Source: CS4-C045 sp963844115
GTDB taxonomy: Bacteria; Planctomycetota; Planctomycetia; Pirellulales; UBA7805
DNA: 64,000 bases
Assembly: GCA_963844115.1 (NCBI GenBank)
Contig: CAWJNN010000006.1
Location: 14,417 to 78,416 of the forward strand
Direction: 5' to 3'
The translations under genes and the position numbers were made by a program. This document shows, piece after piece, positions 31,229 through 40,350 of the stretch; position 1 is the stretch's first letter; the number at the start of each line of letters is the position of its first letter. The notes under the pieces were generated by a model that was given only the letters and a program-made list of their open reading frames with translations, was not told the DNA's origin and made no database searches.

Positions 31229-32228
31229 GACGGCACCTTTCATCGGGTTGATAACATCTAAAGAAGCCAGGACTCGCCGTAAAGACGCAGTGCACAACCG
31301 CCGTGGGCCAAGAGCTGTCAGTTCAATCCACAGAGATGGCGATGCCAGCCGAATAGGTTGTCGTCGGCTGCGGCGCGATTATAAACGCCGCTGAAACACC
31401 ACGCCAGGAAATTCTTTGAACGTCCCCAGGCGTGTGGTGGCGAGCTATCCAGCAGATGTCCATGTTGCCTCGCGGTCGGCGCAACCTCCATCGAAATGGT
31501 GGCACCGCCGCTAACACGACGTGGCGGTAATGTGCGGCTGCGTAGCATCGGCTTGGACGTCGTGCTGCTATCCATTCATTTATTGTCTCCTTCAATTAAC
31601 CGACATCATCGGTAAATGGCGAGGATGCTTGTGCTCGCGTTAGCAGTGGCCACGCCCGTCGGTGCCGCTTTCGGCGCTCTCGCGACATTTATCGACTGGG
31701 TGACTCAAGAGGCTAGCCCACTAGATCGTTGATATGTTGTTTGGGTTGATCTTCTATTTGGTTTAACGGTCGGTTTTATCGGCGGCGTAATTTGGATCGT
31801 TGGCTTGCTGTTGCGTCACCGCTTTGCCCGTCGGCCAAATGATTGTCGGTTTGGTCGCGTCGCGATCGCCGCTTTCGTTCCTTCTCGCCGTCCGGCTTGC
31901 TACAATCAATTGTTGTTCAGGGTCGTGCGCTTCGGTAATCGCGGCGACGACTTTTCCAGCCGTTTGGCGATCACACCGTTGTCTCTTGCTATGAATCCTT
32001 ACCAGTCTATATGGCAGTTTTAGGTTCATATCTGATGCGTATAGTTCCGGGGTTTTGAAAACTGCCGCCCATGGATGTTTGTTGAGAAAGTCCCGGCTAC
32101 ACCGTCCCTGTTTCGGTTACGGGCAACGCTTTGCTAGAATCGACTGTTCATGGAATGTCATCGAATGGCGTTCGAGTTCGTTTGGGGTTTCCAAGGCACA
32201 TCGTCCCGTTGAGCGATCCGAGGCGTGA
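31229..32228. other. Kilobase gap with remnants only
   Basis: Upstream of the GEVED protein gene. On the minus strand an ATG near 31575 follows aaggag and opens an 85-codon frame (31318-31575) with no recognisable protein, perhaps the 5' stub of a deleted gene. On the plus strand 31616-32023 holds a broken small membrane protein (separate entry). The remaining sequence to 32228 shows no hairpin or ORF that I can support. Confidence 0.4.
31616..32023 (+). pseudogene. Small two-TM membrane protein with an in-frame TGA
   Basis: From ATG 31616 the frame reads MARMLVLALAVATPVGAAFG and 18 more residues, then TGA at 31730-31732, then continues open to 32023 with a second clear TM segment (VGFIGGVIWIVGLLLRHRF). 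The hydrophobic profile on both sides of the stop suggests one small protein disrupted by a nonsense change (TGG to TGA is the simplest). It could also be two unrelated short frames. Confidence 0.35.
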
Positions 32229-33227
32229 GTGAGTATCGATACTCTGAAAATGCCACGCTGGCGCAAGATGGCAATTGTGGGTTCGGCGGTCCTATGCGTT
32301 GCGATCTGGTTCTGCCACTTGGTTCAGCTAGATTGGTTTGCGCCAGTGATCCTTGTTCCGAACTGGTGTTGGCTGCTGCCCGGCATGACGCTGGTGACGC
32401 TCGGATATAACCGAGACTGCAAATTCCGGTGCATTACTGTGTTGGCTTTCTGGGGAATATTCACTGTAATGTTGGTCGAGCAAGCTCAGAGTCTGGTTCG
32501 CATCAAGAGTTGGCCAACTACAGAGTGGAAAGAAGTATGTGAGCGTGGCCGTGGTATTCGCGTTGTTTCTCTGAATTGCGGCGGGGGCCAGGCGAATAGT
32601 GCGAAAGAAGTTGCGGCGTGGAAACCGGACATTGTGCTACTCCAGGAGTCGCCAAGCCGCCAACGCGTTGAGCAACTATCACAAGACATGTTTGGTGCAA
32701 CTGGTGCATTCCTTTACGGTGGTGATACATCCATTCTTACTGGTGGGCAGCTTCGGCCCAAAACGCCGATTCAGACGTCGCATTTTGTCCATGCCGAAGT
32801 ACGGCTACCGACTGGTCTCCAGACGGATGTCATTAGCGTACGCCTGGCACCACCGGTATTCCGCATCGATTTTTGGATGCCGGGATTCTGGATTGATCAC
32901 CGTGATAAGCGAATGAAACACCGCGAAGAAATCGCGGACATCATGCAACGTGTCCAAAGCATCCCAAGGTCCAGTAATGTGATCGTTGGCGGTGATTTCA
33001 ATTCCCCGCCGTCCGATGATGCGCTCGCCCCGCTCCGCCAGCGAATGTTCGATACATTCCGGAAAGCCGGACGCGGATGGGGGTCCACGGGCACGAACGA
33101 CTATCCGCTGTTCCGAGTGGACCAGATTTGGGTAAGCCAAGGCTTCCGGGCTGAATCCGTAACTGCCCAGAAAACGCGGCACTCTGACCATCGCATGGTC
33201 GTATGCGATTTGATACTCAAGGATTAG
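32229..33227 (+). CDS. Membrane-anchored endonuclease/exonuclease/phosphatase-fold protein
   Basis: A 332-residue protein starting at GTG 32229. Three hydrophobic segments occupy residues about 14-100 and are followed by an EEP (DNase I-like) domain. EEP landmarks are VVSLNCGGG (first metal-binding Asn), IVLLQESPSR (catalytic Glu), VIVGGDFNSPP (Asp-Phe-Asn), FRVDQIWVS and HSDHRMVV (Ser-Asp-His). All catalytic residues are present. Such membrane-tethered EEP proteins face the periplasm and act on phosphodiesters of nucleic acid, lipid or sugar; the substrate cannot be chosen here. The gene stands alone in an accessory-looking region. Confidence 0.82.
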   Translation: MSIDTLKMPRWRKMAIVGSAVLCVAIWFCHLVQLDWFAPVILVPNWCWLLPGMTLVTLGYNRDCKFRCITVLAFWGIFTVMLVEQAQSLVRIKSWPTTEWKEVCERGRGIRVVSLNCGGGQANSAKEVAAWKPDIVLLQESPSRQRVEQLSQDMFGATGAFLYGGDTSILTGGQLRPKTPIQTSHFVHAEVRLPTGLQTDVISVRLAPPVFRIDFWMPGFWIDHRDKRMKHREEIADIMQRVQSIPRSSNVIVGGDFNSPPSDDALAPLRQRMFDTFRKAGRGWGSTGTNDYPLFRVDQIWVSQGFRAESVTAQKTRHSDHRMVVCDLILKD

Positions 33228-33257
33228 CATGCTTACCCTAAGCGGCGGGCGAATCTA

Positions 33258-33749
33258 ATGTCTGAATCTAATCCCTATGCGTCGCCACGCGCCGCGTCCT
33301 CCTCGAAGCCCAATTCGAGAGTCTTGGTCATCATTCGGAATGTACTGGTTTACTCCTATCTTTTGGTGTTCTGCTTGCTCCATGCGGCAGGCGCATTCGT
33401 TTCCGTCACAGAAGCCCTTCGCGCGAACGCTCTTGGAGCGTCGCACGCCGTCCACTGTCTACTTCCGATTTTCATTGCGATTGCTATTTGGTTTTACGCG
33501 GCGAACCGTCAGCCTCAGCAATTTATCAGAGGGTGGCAGTCCCTGCCGTACCTGACAATTTTTGTTGCGCTTTCGGCGGTACGTCAGGGTCTCGCTCAGA
33601 TTCGTACGGAGGCTGTACTTCGCAACGATGAGCTAGACTTTCTCGTTATCGGAGGCTTAGGGCTAATAATATACGGCCCTGCGATTTACATCTGTTTTAG
33701 ACTTGCCTATCCACCACAGAATCCGGAGGCGCGTTCTTCGCTAACATAA
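33258..33749 (+). CDS. NPYASP-type small membrane protein
   Basis: A 163-residue protein beginning SESNPYASPRA, a start that recurs in many small planctomycete membrane proteins. Four TM segments follow (VLVYSYLLVFCLLHAAGAF, LLPIFIAIAIWFYA, a third around SLPYLTIFVALSAV, and VIGGLGLIIYGPAIYICF). No catalytic motif. It begins 30 bases after the EEP gene and may be co-transcribed with it. AT-rich codon use relative to the housekeeping genes. Confidence 0.6.
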   Translation: MSESNPYASPRAASSSKPNSRVLVIIRNVLVYSYLLVFCLLHAAGAFVSVTEALRANALGASHAVHCLLPIFIAIAIWFYAANRQPQQFIRGWQSLPYLTIFVALSAVRQGLAQIRTEAVLRNDELDFLVIGGLGLIIYGPAIYICFRLAYPPQNPEARSSLT

Positions 33750-33751
33750 CG

Positions 33752-33795
33752 GTAACGAACACCGTGGTAATGAACACCGTGGTAACTTACATAGT
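33752..33795. repeat. 15-bp tandem repeat gaacaccgtggtaat
   Basis: Two copies of gaacaccgtggtaat with a degenerate lead-in copy lie just after the stop of the NPYASP gene. The remaining bases to 33968 contain no gene I can support. Confidence 0.8.
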
Positions 33796-33968
33796 TCTCG
33801 CCGTGAACAGCGGCCACCTGGCAGCGCCCTCGCCGCCCTTGATCTCCAAAATCCGTCCAACTTAGTACACCGGACCGCAGTTTAGAGTCGCGTGCTTTGG
33901 ACGGGTGGGGCGACCGGCAATCCAACCGTTAAATCCACATTAATTCACTCGCAGACGGACGGTACGAA

Positions 33969-34513
33969 ATGATTACGGAAGTTCAGCGGAATCATCTTGC
34001 CAAAGCGGTAAGGCCGATGCAGATAATTGTGGCGCGCTCGCAGCGAGCGTCGCGATGTTTCTAGTTATCGTTCTGGTTATTGCGGATAAAAAGGCTTTGC
34101 CCCAACCATTCCTTACGTATGTGGCACTTGGGTTTGCCGTCGTGGCATTCGCGGGCTGGCTGATTGTGCCCGGTAGGGTAGTAGATCAAGCCCGGAAGGC
34201 CATTGCAGAGGGCCGTGCGCCATCGTCCTCTGCGCAAACTGCCGTAGCATTGGAAGTTGGCGTTGTTGGGCAACTTGCGTCCGTTTTTCAGACGCGATTG
34301 ATTATCGCGTGTGCTCTGCTCGAGGGTGCGGCCTTCTTCAATCTCGTCGTGTACATGATCGAAGCACAATATCTAAGTTTGGTGATTGCAATCGTCCTGC
34401 TGCTGATCATCGTCAGCCAAATTCCGACGCGGAATCGGCTCGAAGACTGGATCACGCACGAGTTAGAGACTATCGAACAGATGCGAGCGAGATTTCCGAA
34501 GTTCCCGTCTTGA
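33969..34513 (+). CDS. Hypothetical membrane protein, one frameshift
   Basis: The ATG frame at 33969 (MITEVQRNHLAKAVRPMQIIV) runs into the frame ending at 34513 if one G is restored at 34031-34032 (gtggg read as gtgg), giving 181 residues. Four TM segments are visible, among them MFLVIVLVIA, ALGFAVVAFAGWLIVPG, TRLIIACALLEGAAFFNLV and LSLVIAIVLLLIIV. RVVDQARKAIAEG lies in a loop and a charged tail ends the protein. No family recognised. Without correction only a 152-residue fragment beginning inside the first TM segment would be called. Confidence 0.55.
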
Positions 34514-34796
34514 ACCAGAAATTGGGCGCGAACACGGCCGGGCGGCAGGGCATATCGCCGCCTGGTGGGGATGTTTCAACCCCTTCCGCAACAATTTGTC
34601 GTCTATCATCGCCAACCTCGCTCGGTAGAGCGTATCCGCCAACAAGGCAAGCAAGACATCGGCGCTGTACGACGGCCGACGCATCGCTTCAAACCGCGAC
34701 CCATCTGTTACAATATTCCTGGCTTCAAAATCACGCGTCTCGGTAGCTGCCTCGAAGAGCTATCCGATCGACGCGAAAAACGAAGGAGGGCGTCTG

Positions 34797-34967
34797 ATGG
34801 ACCAACGAGGATTTGCGGTCGGATGGGGAACGCTGGCCCTGATCAATGCGGGGATCGCCCAGGGGAAGAACCGTAGCGGGCTGAATTGGTTTCTGCTCTC
34901 CTTGCTGCTCGGACCTATCGCGACCTTCGTCCTGGTCGTGATTTTCGAAAAGCGGTTATCGCTCTGA
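34797..34967 (+). CDS. 56-residue membrane protein
   Basis: The ATG at 34797 follows a strong gaaggaggg. The product has a short first segment (FAVGWGTLALINAGIA), a polar KNRSGLNWF turn and a second TM segment LLSLLLGPIATFVLVVIF, ending EKRLSL. The Lys-x-Arg-Ser-x-x-x-Trp-Phe … Leu-Gly-Pro-Ile-Ala pattern recurs in small bacterial inner-membrane proteins of unknown role. Easily missed because of its size. No operon partner is close. Confidence 0.6.
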   Translation: MDQRGFAVGWGTLALINAGIAQGKNRSGLNWFLLSLLLGPIATFVLVVIFEKRLSL

Positions 34968-35162
34968 ACAGCCGCAATGCATCGTTCCAATGAAGCGGTT
35001 CGTGGTTCCTTCTTTTGGTTGTCAGGAAATCGGTACGCGGTAACGGCGTGACTATCGTTACGAACGGAGGAAGCGCATGGGGATGCACGCGATACCAGCC
35101 TCGCCGTATTTGCGTCAAGCGTTTGGAATGGTTTCAGCACACACGTACCAAGGATTGATTTG

Positions 35163-36008
35163 ATGTCGGATCGCTCGTCGGTCGTCGACCACTACAGCAG
35201 CGGCCAATTGTTGGATGCCATTCGGACTTCGATCGAGGAGGCTGGATTGAGCACCGACTCGGTCACCGTTGACGATCTCGCGCCGCTGGACGAATTCCAC
35301 GTTGGTGGTCGTGAAGCGTCGCAGGCCTTAGTCGATCAGTTGGGATTGACCGCGGAACATCACGTGCTGGATGTCGGCTGCGGCCTGGGCGGGACCGCTC
35401 GGTTTGTCGCTGATAAATTCGGATGCCGCGTCACGGGCCTGGATGTGACCCCTGAGTTCGTAGGGACTGGTCGCGTGATGAACGACTGGGTCGGATTGCT
35501 TGATCGGATTGATCTTCACGCCGGCAGCGCGGTCGAAATGCCCTTCGAGGACGATGCGTTCGACGCGGCCTTCATGTTGCATGTGGGTATGAATATCGGT
35601 GATAAGGCTCGGCTGTTCGCGGAAGTTGCGAGGGTGTTGAAGTTGGACGGGGTGTTTGGGATTTACGACATCATGCGAACTAGCTACGAGCCACTGGTCT
35701 ATCCCGTCCCCTGGGCCGGCGATTCCGACATCAGCGTGCTGTGTGCGGCTGAGGATTACCGGCAGGTGCTGGAACAATCTGGTTTCGCGATCGAGAACGT
35801 CCGTGATCGTTGGGCATTCGCCAGTGAATTTTTCGACGCCACGCAGAGGCGCACGCAGCAGTCCGGAATGCCGATCCTTGGTCTGCAAATTGTGATGGGA
35901 GACAACGCGTCCGAAAAAGTGCGCAACATGGTCGACAATTTGATGAACCATCGAGTGTCGCCCGTCGAGATGATTGCCAGGAAACGCGCGGCGATTGTCG
36001 GAGACTGA
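35163..36008 (+). CDS. Class I SAM-dependent methyltransferase
   Basis: A 281-residue protein with motif I HVLDVGCGLGGTARFVA, the acidic strand-2 end VTGLDVTPEF, motif post-I GSAVEMPFEDDAFDAAF and motif II DGVFGIYDIM. The preceding DEFHVGGREASQALVDQLGL matches the glycine/sarcosine/dimethylglycine and phosphoethanolamine methyltransferase-like groups, so an N-methyltransferase acting on a small amine is plausible. The acceptor-binding residues cannot be judged by eye. Start at ATG 35163. A 19-bp direct repeat (gattttctggacacgnggt, twice) lies just after its stop at about 36009-36047. Confidence 0.8.
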   Translation: MSDRSSVVDHYSSGQLLDAIRTSIEEAGLSTDSVTVDDLAPLDEFHVGGREASQALVDQLGLTAEHHVLDVGCGLGGTARFVADKFGCRVTGLDVTPEFVGTGRVMNDWVGLLDRIDLHAGSAVEMPFEDDAFDAAFMLHVGMNIGDKARLFAEVARVLKLDGVFGIYDIMRTSYEPLVYPVPWAGDSDISVLCAAEDYRQVLEQSGFAIENVRDRWAFASEFFDATQRRTQQSGMPILGLQIVMGDNASEKVRNMVDNLMNHRVSPVEMIARKRAAIVGD

Positions 36009-36214
36009 CGATTTTCTGGACACGAGGTGATTTTCTGGACACGCGGTGAACGTTCAAGGCTAGCAGTGCTTCTGGTAGGTGACATTGACGGTCCCCGCGG
36101 TTTCACTAGAATGCTCCGATTCTTCACTTTAGCAAGTTGTGCGCTTGATCGACGGCGAGCCTGCTGGTTCGTCATGCAAGCGACGTTGCTCGAAGTCCGT
36201 AGCGGCCTCTGCAT

Positions 36215-37747
36215 ATGTCAACGGTACCGATGATTGACGAACAAGATCCAGATATGGGGATGCACGAGTCGGCACGGCGCGAAAAGCTGGGCAAGCTGGC
36301 AGCGTTGGGCGTCGATCCGTGGGGATCCCGGTTCGACGACCATCAGGCGATCGAGGCGATCCGAGCGCGAGAAGACGAGATCGTTACGGAACCGGAGGAT
36401 CCCGCTTCGGAGCGACGCAGTCCCGAACAGTCGGGGCCGAAGGTTCGGGCGGCCGGTCGTGTCGTGTTGCAACGCAAGAAAGGCAAGCTGATCTTTCTGG
36501 ACATGCAGGACTGGACGGGCCGGATCCAGGTGATGATCGGCAAGAACCAGGTTGGCGAGCGAAATTGGGAGATCGCTCAGCTGTTCGATCTGGGTGACAT
36601 CATCGGAGTCGACGGCGAGATGAAGCGGACGCGGACGGGCGAGCTGACGATCTTCGCCGAGCAGCTTCATTTTCTGACGAAGTCAATCCTCCCTCCGCCG
36701 GATAAACATCACGGATTGACCGATCCGGAACTGCGGCAGCGGATGCGCTATCTGGACCTGATTCACTCGGACGGCGTGATGAACCGTTTTTTGAACCGCA
36801 CCAAGATCGTCAAGTCGATCCGCCGCACGCTGGACACCAACGACTTTGTGGAAATCGAAGGGCCGACATTGCATTCGATTGCCGGGGGCGCCGCCGCTCG
36901 ACCGTTTAACACGCATCACAACGCCCTGGATATTCCTCTGTTCATGCGGATCGCCCTGGAATTGCATCTGAAGCGATTGCTGGTGGGTGGTATCGAGCGA
37001 GTGTATGAGCTGGGTCGCGTGTATCGCAACGAGGGGATCAGTCCCAAGCACAATCCGGAATTCACCATGCTGGAGGTCTATCAAGCGTTTGGTAACTACG
37101 AAACGATGATGGACCTGACCGAACGAATCATTTTGGATGCGATTGAAGCGACCGGGCAGTCGCGACAGCTTCCCTGGGGTGATGCGACGATTGATTTTTC
37201 GCCGCCGTTTTCCCGCAAGACGTATGACGAGTTGTTTGGCGAGCATACGGGAATCGATCCGCAGGACCAGGCAGCGGTCAAGACGTTAGCGGAACAGATT
37301 GGCTTCGATACGGCAGGCAAACATCCGGATGTGATCAGGAACGAAGTGTTCGAGGAAAAGGTCGAGGACAACCTGACCGGTCCGATTTTCGTGCTGGACT
37401 ATCCCGCCAGCATTTGCCCGCTGACCAAACGTTCGGCCGAAAGGCCGGAGGTTGCGGAACGATTCGAATTGTTTGTCCAGGGGATGGAAATCGCCAACGC
37501 GTATACCGAATTGAACGATCCGGATCTGCAGGAACAGTTGTTCCGCACTCAACTGGAAGGCCAGAAGGAAGAGGATTCGATGGCCAAGATGGACGACGAC
37601 TTTATCCGGGCGCTACGGCACGGCATGCCGCCGGCGGGCGGATTGGGTGTCGGGATCGACCGTCTGGTCATGTTGTTGACGAATACGCAGACCATTCGTG
37701 ATGTGATTCTGTTTCCACTGCTTCGACCGGAAACCGGTGATCAGTAG
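36215..37747 (+). CDS. lysS: Lysyl-tRNA synthetase, class II
   Basis: A 510-residue protein of normal length. The N-terminal OB-fold reads VRAAGRVVLQRKKGKLIFLD; class II motif 1 lies near NRFLNRTKIVKSIRR; motif 2 is RVYRNEGISPKHNPEF; motif 3 is GLGVGIDRLVMLL. It charges tRNA-Lys in the cytoplasm. The ATG at 36215 is chosen since MIDEQDPDMGMHESARREKL matches the short N-terminal extension of bacterial LysRS; an internal ATG at 36230 is an alternative. The last codons (…CAG TAG) already belong to the start of a taatcag heptamer array. Confidence 0.96.
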   Translation: MSTVPMIDEQDPDMGMHESARREKLGKLAALGVDPWGSRFDDHQAIEAIRAREDEIVTEPEDPASERRSPEQSGPKVRAAGRVVLQRKKGKLIFLDMQDWTGRIQVMIGKNQVGERNWEIAQLFDLGDIIGVDGEMKRTRTGELTIFAEQLHFLTKSILPPPDKHHGLTDPELRQRMRYLDLIHSDGVMNRFLNRTKIVKSIRRTLDTNDFVEIEGPTLHSIAGGAAARPFNTHHNALDIPLFMRIALELHLKRLLVGGIERVYELGRVYRNEGISPKHNPEFTMLEVYQAFGNYETMMDLTERIILDAIEATGQSRQLPWGDATIDFSPPFSRKTYDELFGEHTGIDPQDQAAVKTLAEQIGFDTAGKHPDVIRNEVFEEKVEDNLTGPIFVLDYPASICPLTKRSAERPEVAERFELFVQGMEIANAYTELNDPDLQEQLFRTQLEGQKEEDSMAKMDDDFIRALRHGMPPAGGLGVGIDRLVMLLTNTQTIRDVILFPLLRPETGDQ

Positions 37748-37797
37748 TAATCAGTAATCAGTAATCAGTAATCAGTAATCAGTAATCAGTAATCAGT
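37744..37797. repeat. Heptanucleotide array 3 (gtaatca units)
   Basis: Seven consecutive gtaatca units (one gtagtaatca variant) begin at the lysS stop codon and fill the gap to the ABC permease. The same heptamer, in one to three copies, heads arrays 2 and 5. Unlike the GC-rich units it contains TAA in one frame. Confidence 0.93.
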
Positions 37798-37846
37798 GAC
37801 AACCGACCTGCGGATGCCGACTACTGATTAAGCCAAAGGATTGGCT

Positions 37847-39421
37847 ATGTATAAGTTGCTGCTGTGCTGGCGCTATCTGCGCACGCGTTATATCGCGCTT
37901 GCTTCGGTCATCAGTGTGACGCTGGGTGTGGCGACGTTAATCGTGGTCAACAGTGTCATGTCGGGCTTCACGCACGAGATGGAGGATCGCATTCACGCGA
38001 TCCTGTCGGACATCGTCTTTGAATCGCATGGGTTGGAGGGTTTTTCCGATCCCGGCTGGCATATGGCAAAGATTCGCGAGATCGGGGGCGATCGGATTGC
38101 CGGTCTGACGCCGACCGTCCATGTCCCCGCCATGTTGAACTTCCAGGTCGGCGGTCGATGGGTGCATCGGCAGGTCAATTTTATCGGAATCGATCCGGCG
38201 ACCTATGGCCAGGTCAGTGATTGCCGCCAGTATCTACAGCACCCAGCCAATCGCGAATCACTCAGCTTCCAACTGCACGAGGGTGGCTACGACGAACACG
38301 ATCACACGAGCGATTCGGACTCGGGCTATCGCCACGGCATGAAGCTGGCCGGCTGGCCGCGACGTCGCGAGGTGGCCAATCGGGAAAAGGAGTGGCTGAG
38401 GGCGCAGCAGACCGCCAATGCGATCCGGGATCAACAAGCAGCCGAGGAGACCCGCGACCCATTTAAGGATATCGAGAATCCGACGCAGGCTGCTGATAAC
38501 GATCGAGGCGTCGAACAAGTCTGGGAGCCAATGGCGGACGATCAGCTGGTCGACAAGGCGACCGAGCAGTTCACGGGGATCGTGATGGGCATGGCGCTGG
38601 CGCGGTTTCGCGGTCAGGACGGCGATGACTATTTCCTGACGCTGCCCGGCGACGATGTGCGCGTAACCTTTCCAACTTCCGGCACGCCGCCGAAAGCGGT
38701 CAGTGGCGTCTTTACGATCGCGGACTTTTACGAGAGTAAGATGAGCGAATACGATTCGGCGTTCGTATTTGTCCCGCTGGCCAAACTACAAGAGATGCGG
38801 GGGATGGTCGATCCGTCGTCCGGTATCTCGAACGTGACATCGATTCAGATTCGGCTGAAGGATGGAGTTGATTTGAACAGCGTTCGCGACGATTTGCGGG
38901 CCGCCTTTCCGCCGGAGCTGTACGGCATCGCGACGTGGCGGGACAAGCAGGGGCCGCTATTGGCCGCCGTGCAGATGGAGACCGCCATCCTGAATATTCT
39001 GCTGTTTATGATTATTGCCGTTGCGGGATTCGGCATTCTGGCGATCTTCTTCATGATCGTGGTGGAAAAGACCAAAGACATCGGGGTCTTGAAGTCGTTA
39101 GGAGCGTCCGGGGCGGGTGTCATGAGTATCTTTTTGTCCTACGGCCTGTGCCTGGGGACGGTTGGCTCGGGAGCAGGTGTGGTACTGGGTTTGTTGTTTG
39201 TCGCCAACATCGATCGAATTCGCGTCGGGATCGAACGGTTGACCGGGCAGGAGGTGTTTGACCCCTCGGTCTATTACTTCCAGCAGATACCGACAATTGT
39301 TGATGCCTGGACCGTCGTCTGGGTCATCGTTGGTGCGATTGTGATCGCTGTCATGGCCAGTATTTTGCCAGCCATCCGCGCCGCACGATTGCATCCTGTG
39401 GAGGCTTTACGTTATGGTTGA
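37847..39421 (+). CDS. LolC/E-type ABC transporter permease
   Basis: About 524 residues with the lipoprotein-exporter permease layout: N-terminal TM with SVISVTLGVATLIVVNSVMSGF, a large periplasmic domain (about residues 50-370), and three C-terminal TM segments of the FtsX fold (MIIAVAGFGILAIFFMIVVE with the KTKDIGVLKSLGASGAGVM coupling loop). With the overlapping ATPase gene it should extract lipoproteins or other lipids from the inner membrane. The periplasmic domain has a His/Asp- and Glu/Gln-rich insert (about residues 140-230) not typical of E. coli LolC or LolE. Start at ATG 37847, after aaagga. Confidence 0.85.
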   Translation: MYKLLLCWRYLRTRYIALASVISVTLGVATLIVVNSVMSGFTHEMEDRIHAILSDIVFESHGLEGFSDPGWHMAKIREIGGDRIAGLTPTVHVPAMLNFQVGGRWVHRQVNFIGIDPATYGQVSDCRQYLQHPANRESLSFQLHEGGYDEHDHTSDSDSGYRHGMKLAGWPRRREVANREKEWLRAQQTANAIRDQQAAEETRDPFKDIENPTQAADNDRGVEQVWEPMADDQLVDKATEQFTGIVMGMALARFRGQDGDDYFLTLPGDDVRVTFPTSGTPPKAVSGVFTIADFYESKMSEYDSAFVFVPLAKLQEMRGMVDPSSGISNVTSIQIRLKDGVDLNSVRDDLRAAFPPELYGIATWRDKQGPLLAAVQMETAILNILLFMIIAVAGFGILAIFFMIVVEKTKDIGVLKSLGASGAGVMSIFLSYGLCLGTVGSGAGVVLGLLFVANIDRIRVGIERLTGQEVFDPSVYYFQQIPTIVDAWTVVWVIVGAIVIAVMASILPAIRAARLHPVEALRYG

Positions 39422-40253
39422 TGATCGATCCGATGCAGGTGTCTTGCGCGGCCAGGCGGTTGCGCCGCGCCGAAGCAGCGATTCCACCGATCACGCAGCG
39501 CTGGCCGGTCCGCACGTCTCCTTCCCGCGTCGCGATCCGGCAGAGAGAGGCGTCGCCCGGAAAGTGCAGCTTGCCGCGCGCAAAGTCGAGAAATCGTACG
39601 CCAAGGGACAGAACATCATCCCCGTGCTGAGACGCGTCGATCTGGAAATCCGGAGCGGCGAGTTTTTGTCGATCGTCGGTCAGAGCGGATCGGGTAAGAG
39701 CACCCTGATTCATTTGATGGGTACCCTGGATCGGCCGGACGCCGGAGAGATCTGGCTGGATGACAAGCGAATCGACAACGTGTCGACCAAACGGCGCGAC
39801 GCTTTGCGCAACGAGTACTTCGGCATGATCTTCCAGTCGTACCATCTGCTGCCCGAGCTGACCGCGGTGGGCAATGTCCTGACACCGCTGATGATTGGCT
39901 GCAGCACGTTGGGTTATTTGCGTAACCGGCACACGTTGCGCCGCCGCGCGAAGGAATTGTTAGAGGCGGTTGGGCTGGGACATCGGCTGAATCACAAGCC
40001 CAGCGAACTCTCTGGCGGCGAGATGCAACGCACGGCGATAGCGCGTGCGTTAGTGAATAGGCCGCGCGTTCTGTTGGCCGATGAACCGACCGGGAACCTT
40101 GACCATAAGACGGGATGGGAAATCTTGAAGATTCTGCGATCCTTGAACGAGCAACAAAACCTCACTATAGTCATGGTTACTCACGACGAGGAAATCGCCA
40201 ATCAAGCGGATCGATCGGTGCGATTGGTCGAAGGTCGTGTAGAGCGAGCTTGA
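39414..40253 (+). CDS. lolD: LolD-type ABC transporter ATPase
   Basis: A 279-residue ATPase with Walker A GQSGSGKSTL, Q-loop FQSYHLLPELTAVGNV, signature LSGGEMQRTAIARAL, Walker B VLLADEPTGNLD and H-loop VMVTHDEE. The AVGNV and GxMQR variants are typical of the MacB/LolD/FtsE group. The ATG overlaps the permease stop by eight bases, so translation is coupled. The first roughly 48 residues (Arg/Ser/Asp-rich) precede the conserved KVQLAARKVEKSY and may be a planctomycete-specific extension, or the true start may lie further in. Confidence 0.87.
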   Translation: MVDDRSDAGVLRGQAVAPRRSSDSTDHAALAGPHVSFPRRDPAERGVARKVQLAARKVEKSYAKGQNIIPVLRRVDLEIRSGEFLSIVGQSGSGKSTLIHLMGTLDRPDAGEIWLDDKRIDNVSTKRRDALRNEYFGMIFQSYHLLPELTAVGNVLTPLMIGCSTLGYLRNRHTLRRRAKELLEAVGLGHRLNHKPSELSGGEMQRTAIARALVNRPRVLLADEPTGNLDHKTGWEILKILRSLNEQQNLTIVMVTHDEEIANQADRSVRLVEGRVERA

Positions 40254-40350
40254 GGATCGGCCGTTTGCTTCCAAACGGCGCGGCTTGCCTGTTGTCCTCG
40301 CCTTCTCGCATGTCTATGGATCTGCCACTTCGTAAAGAGTTGATTGATCA

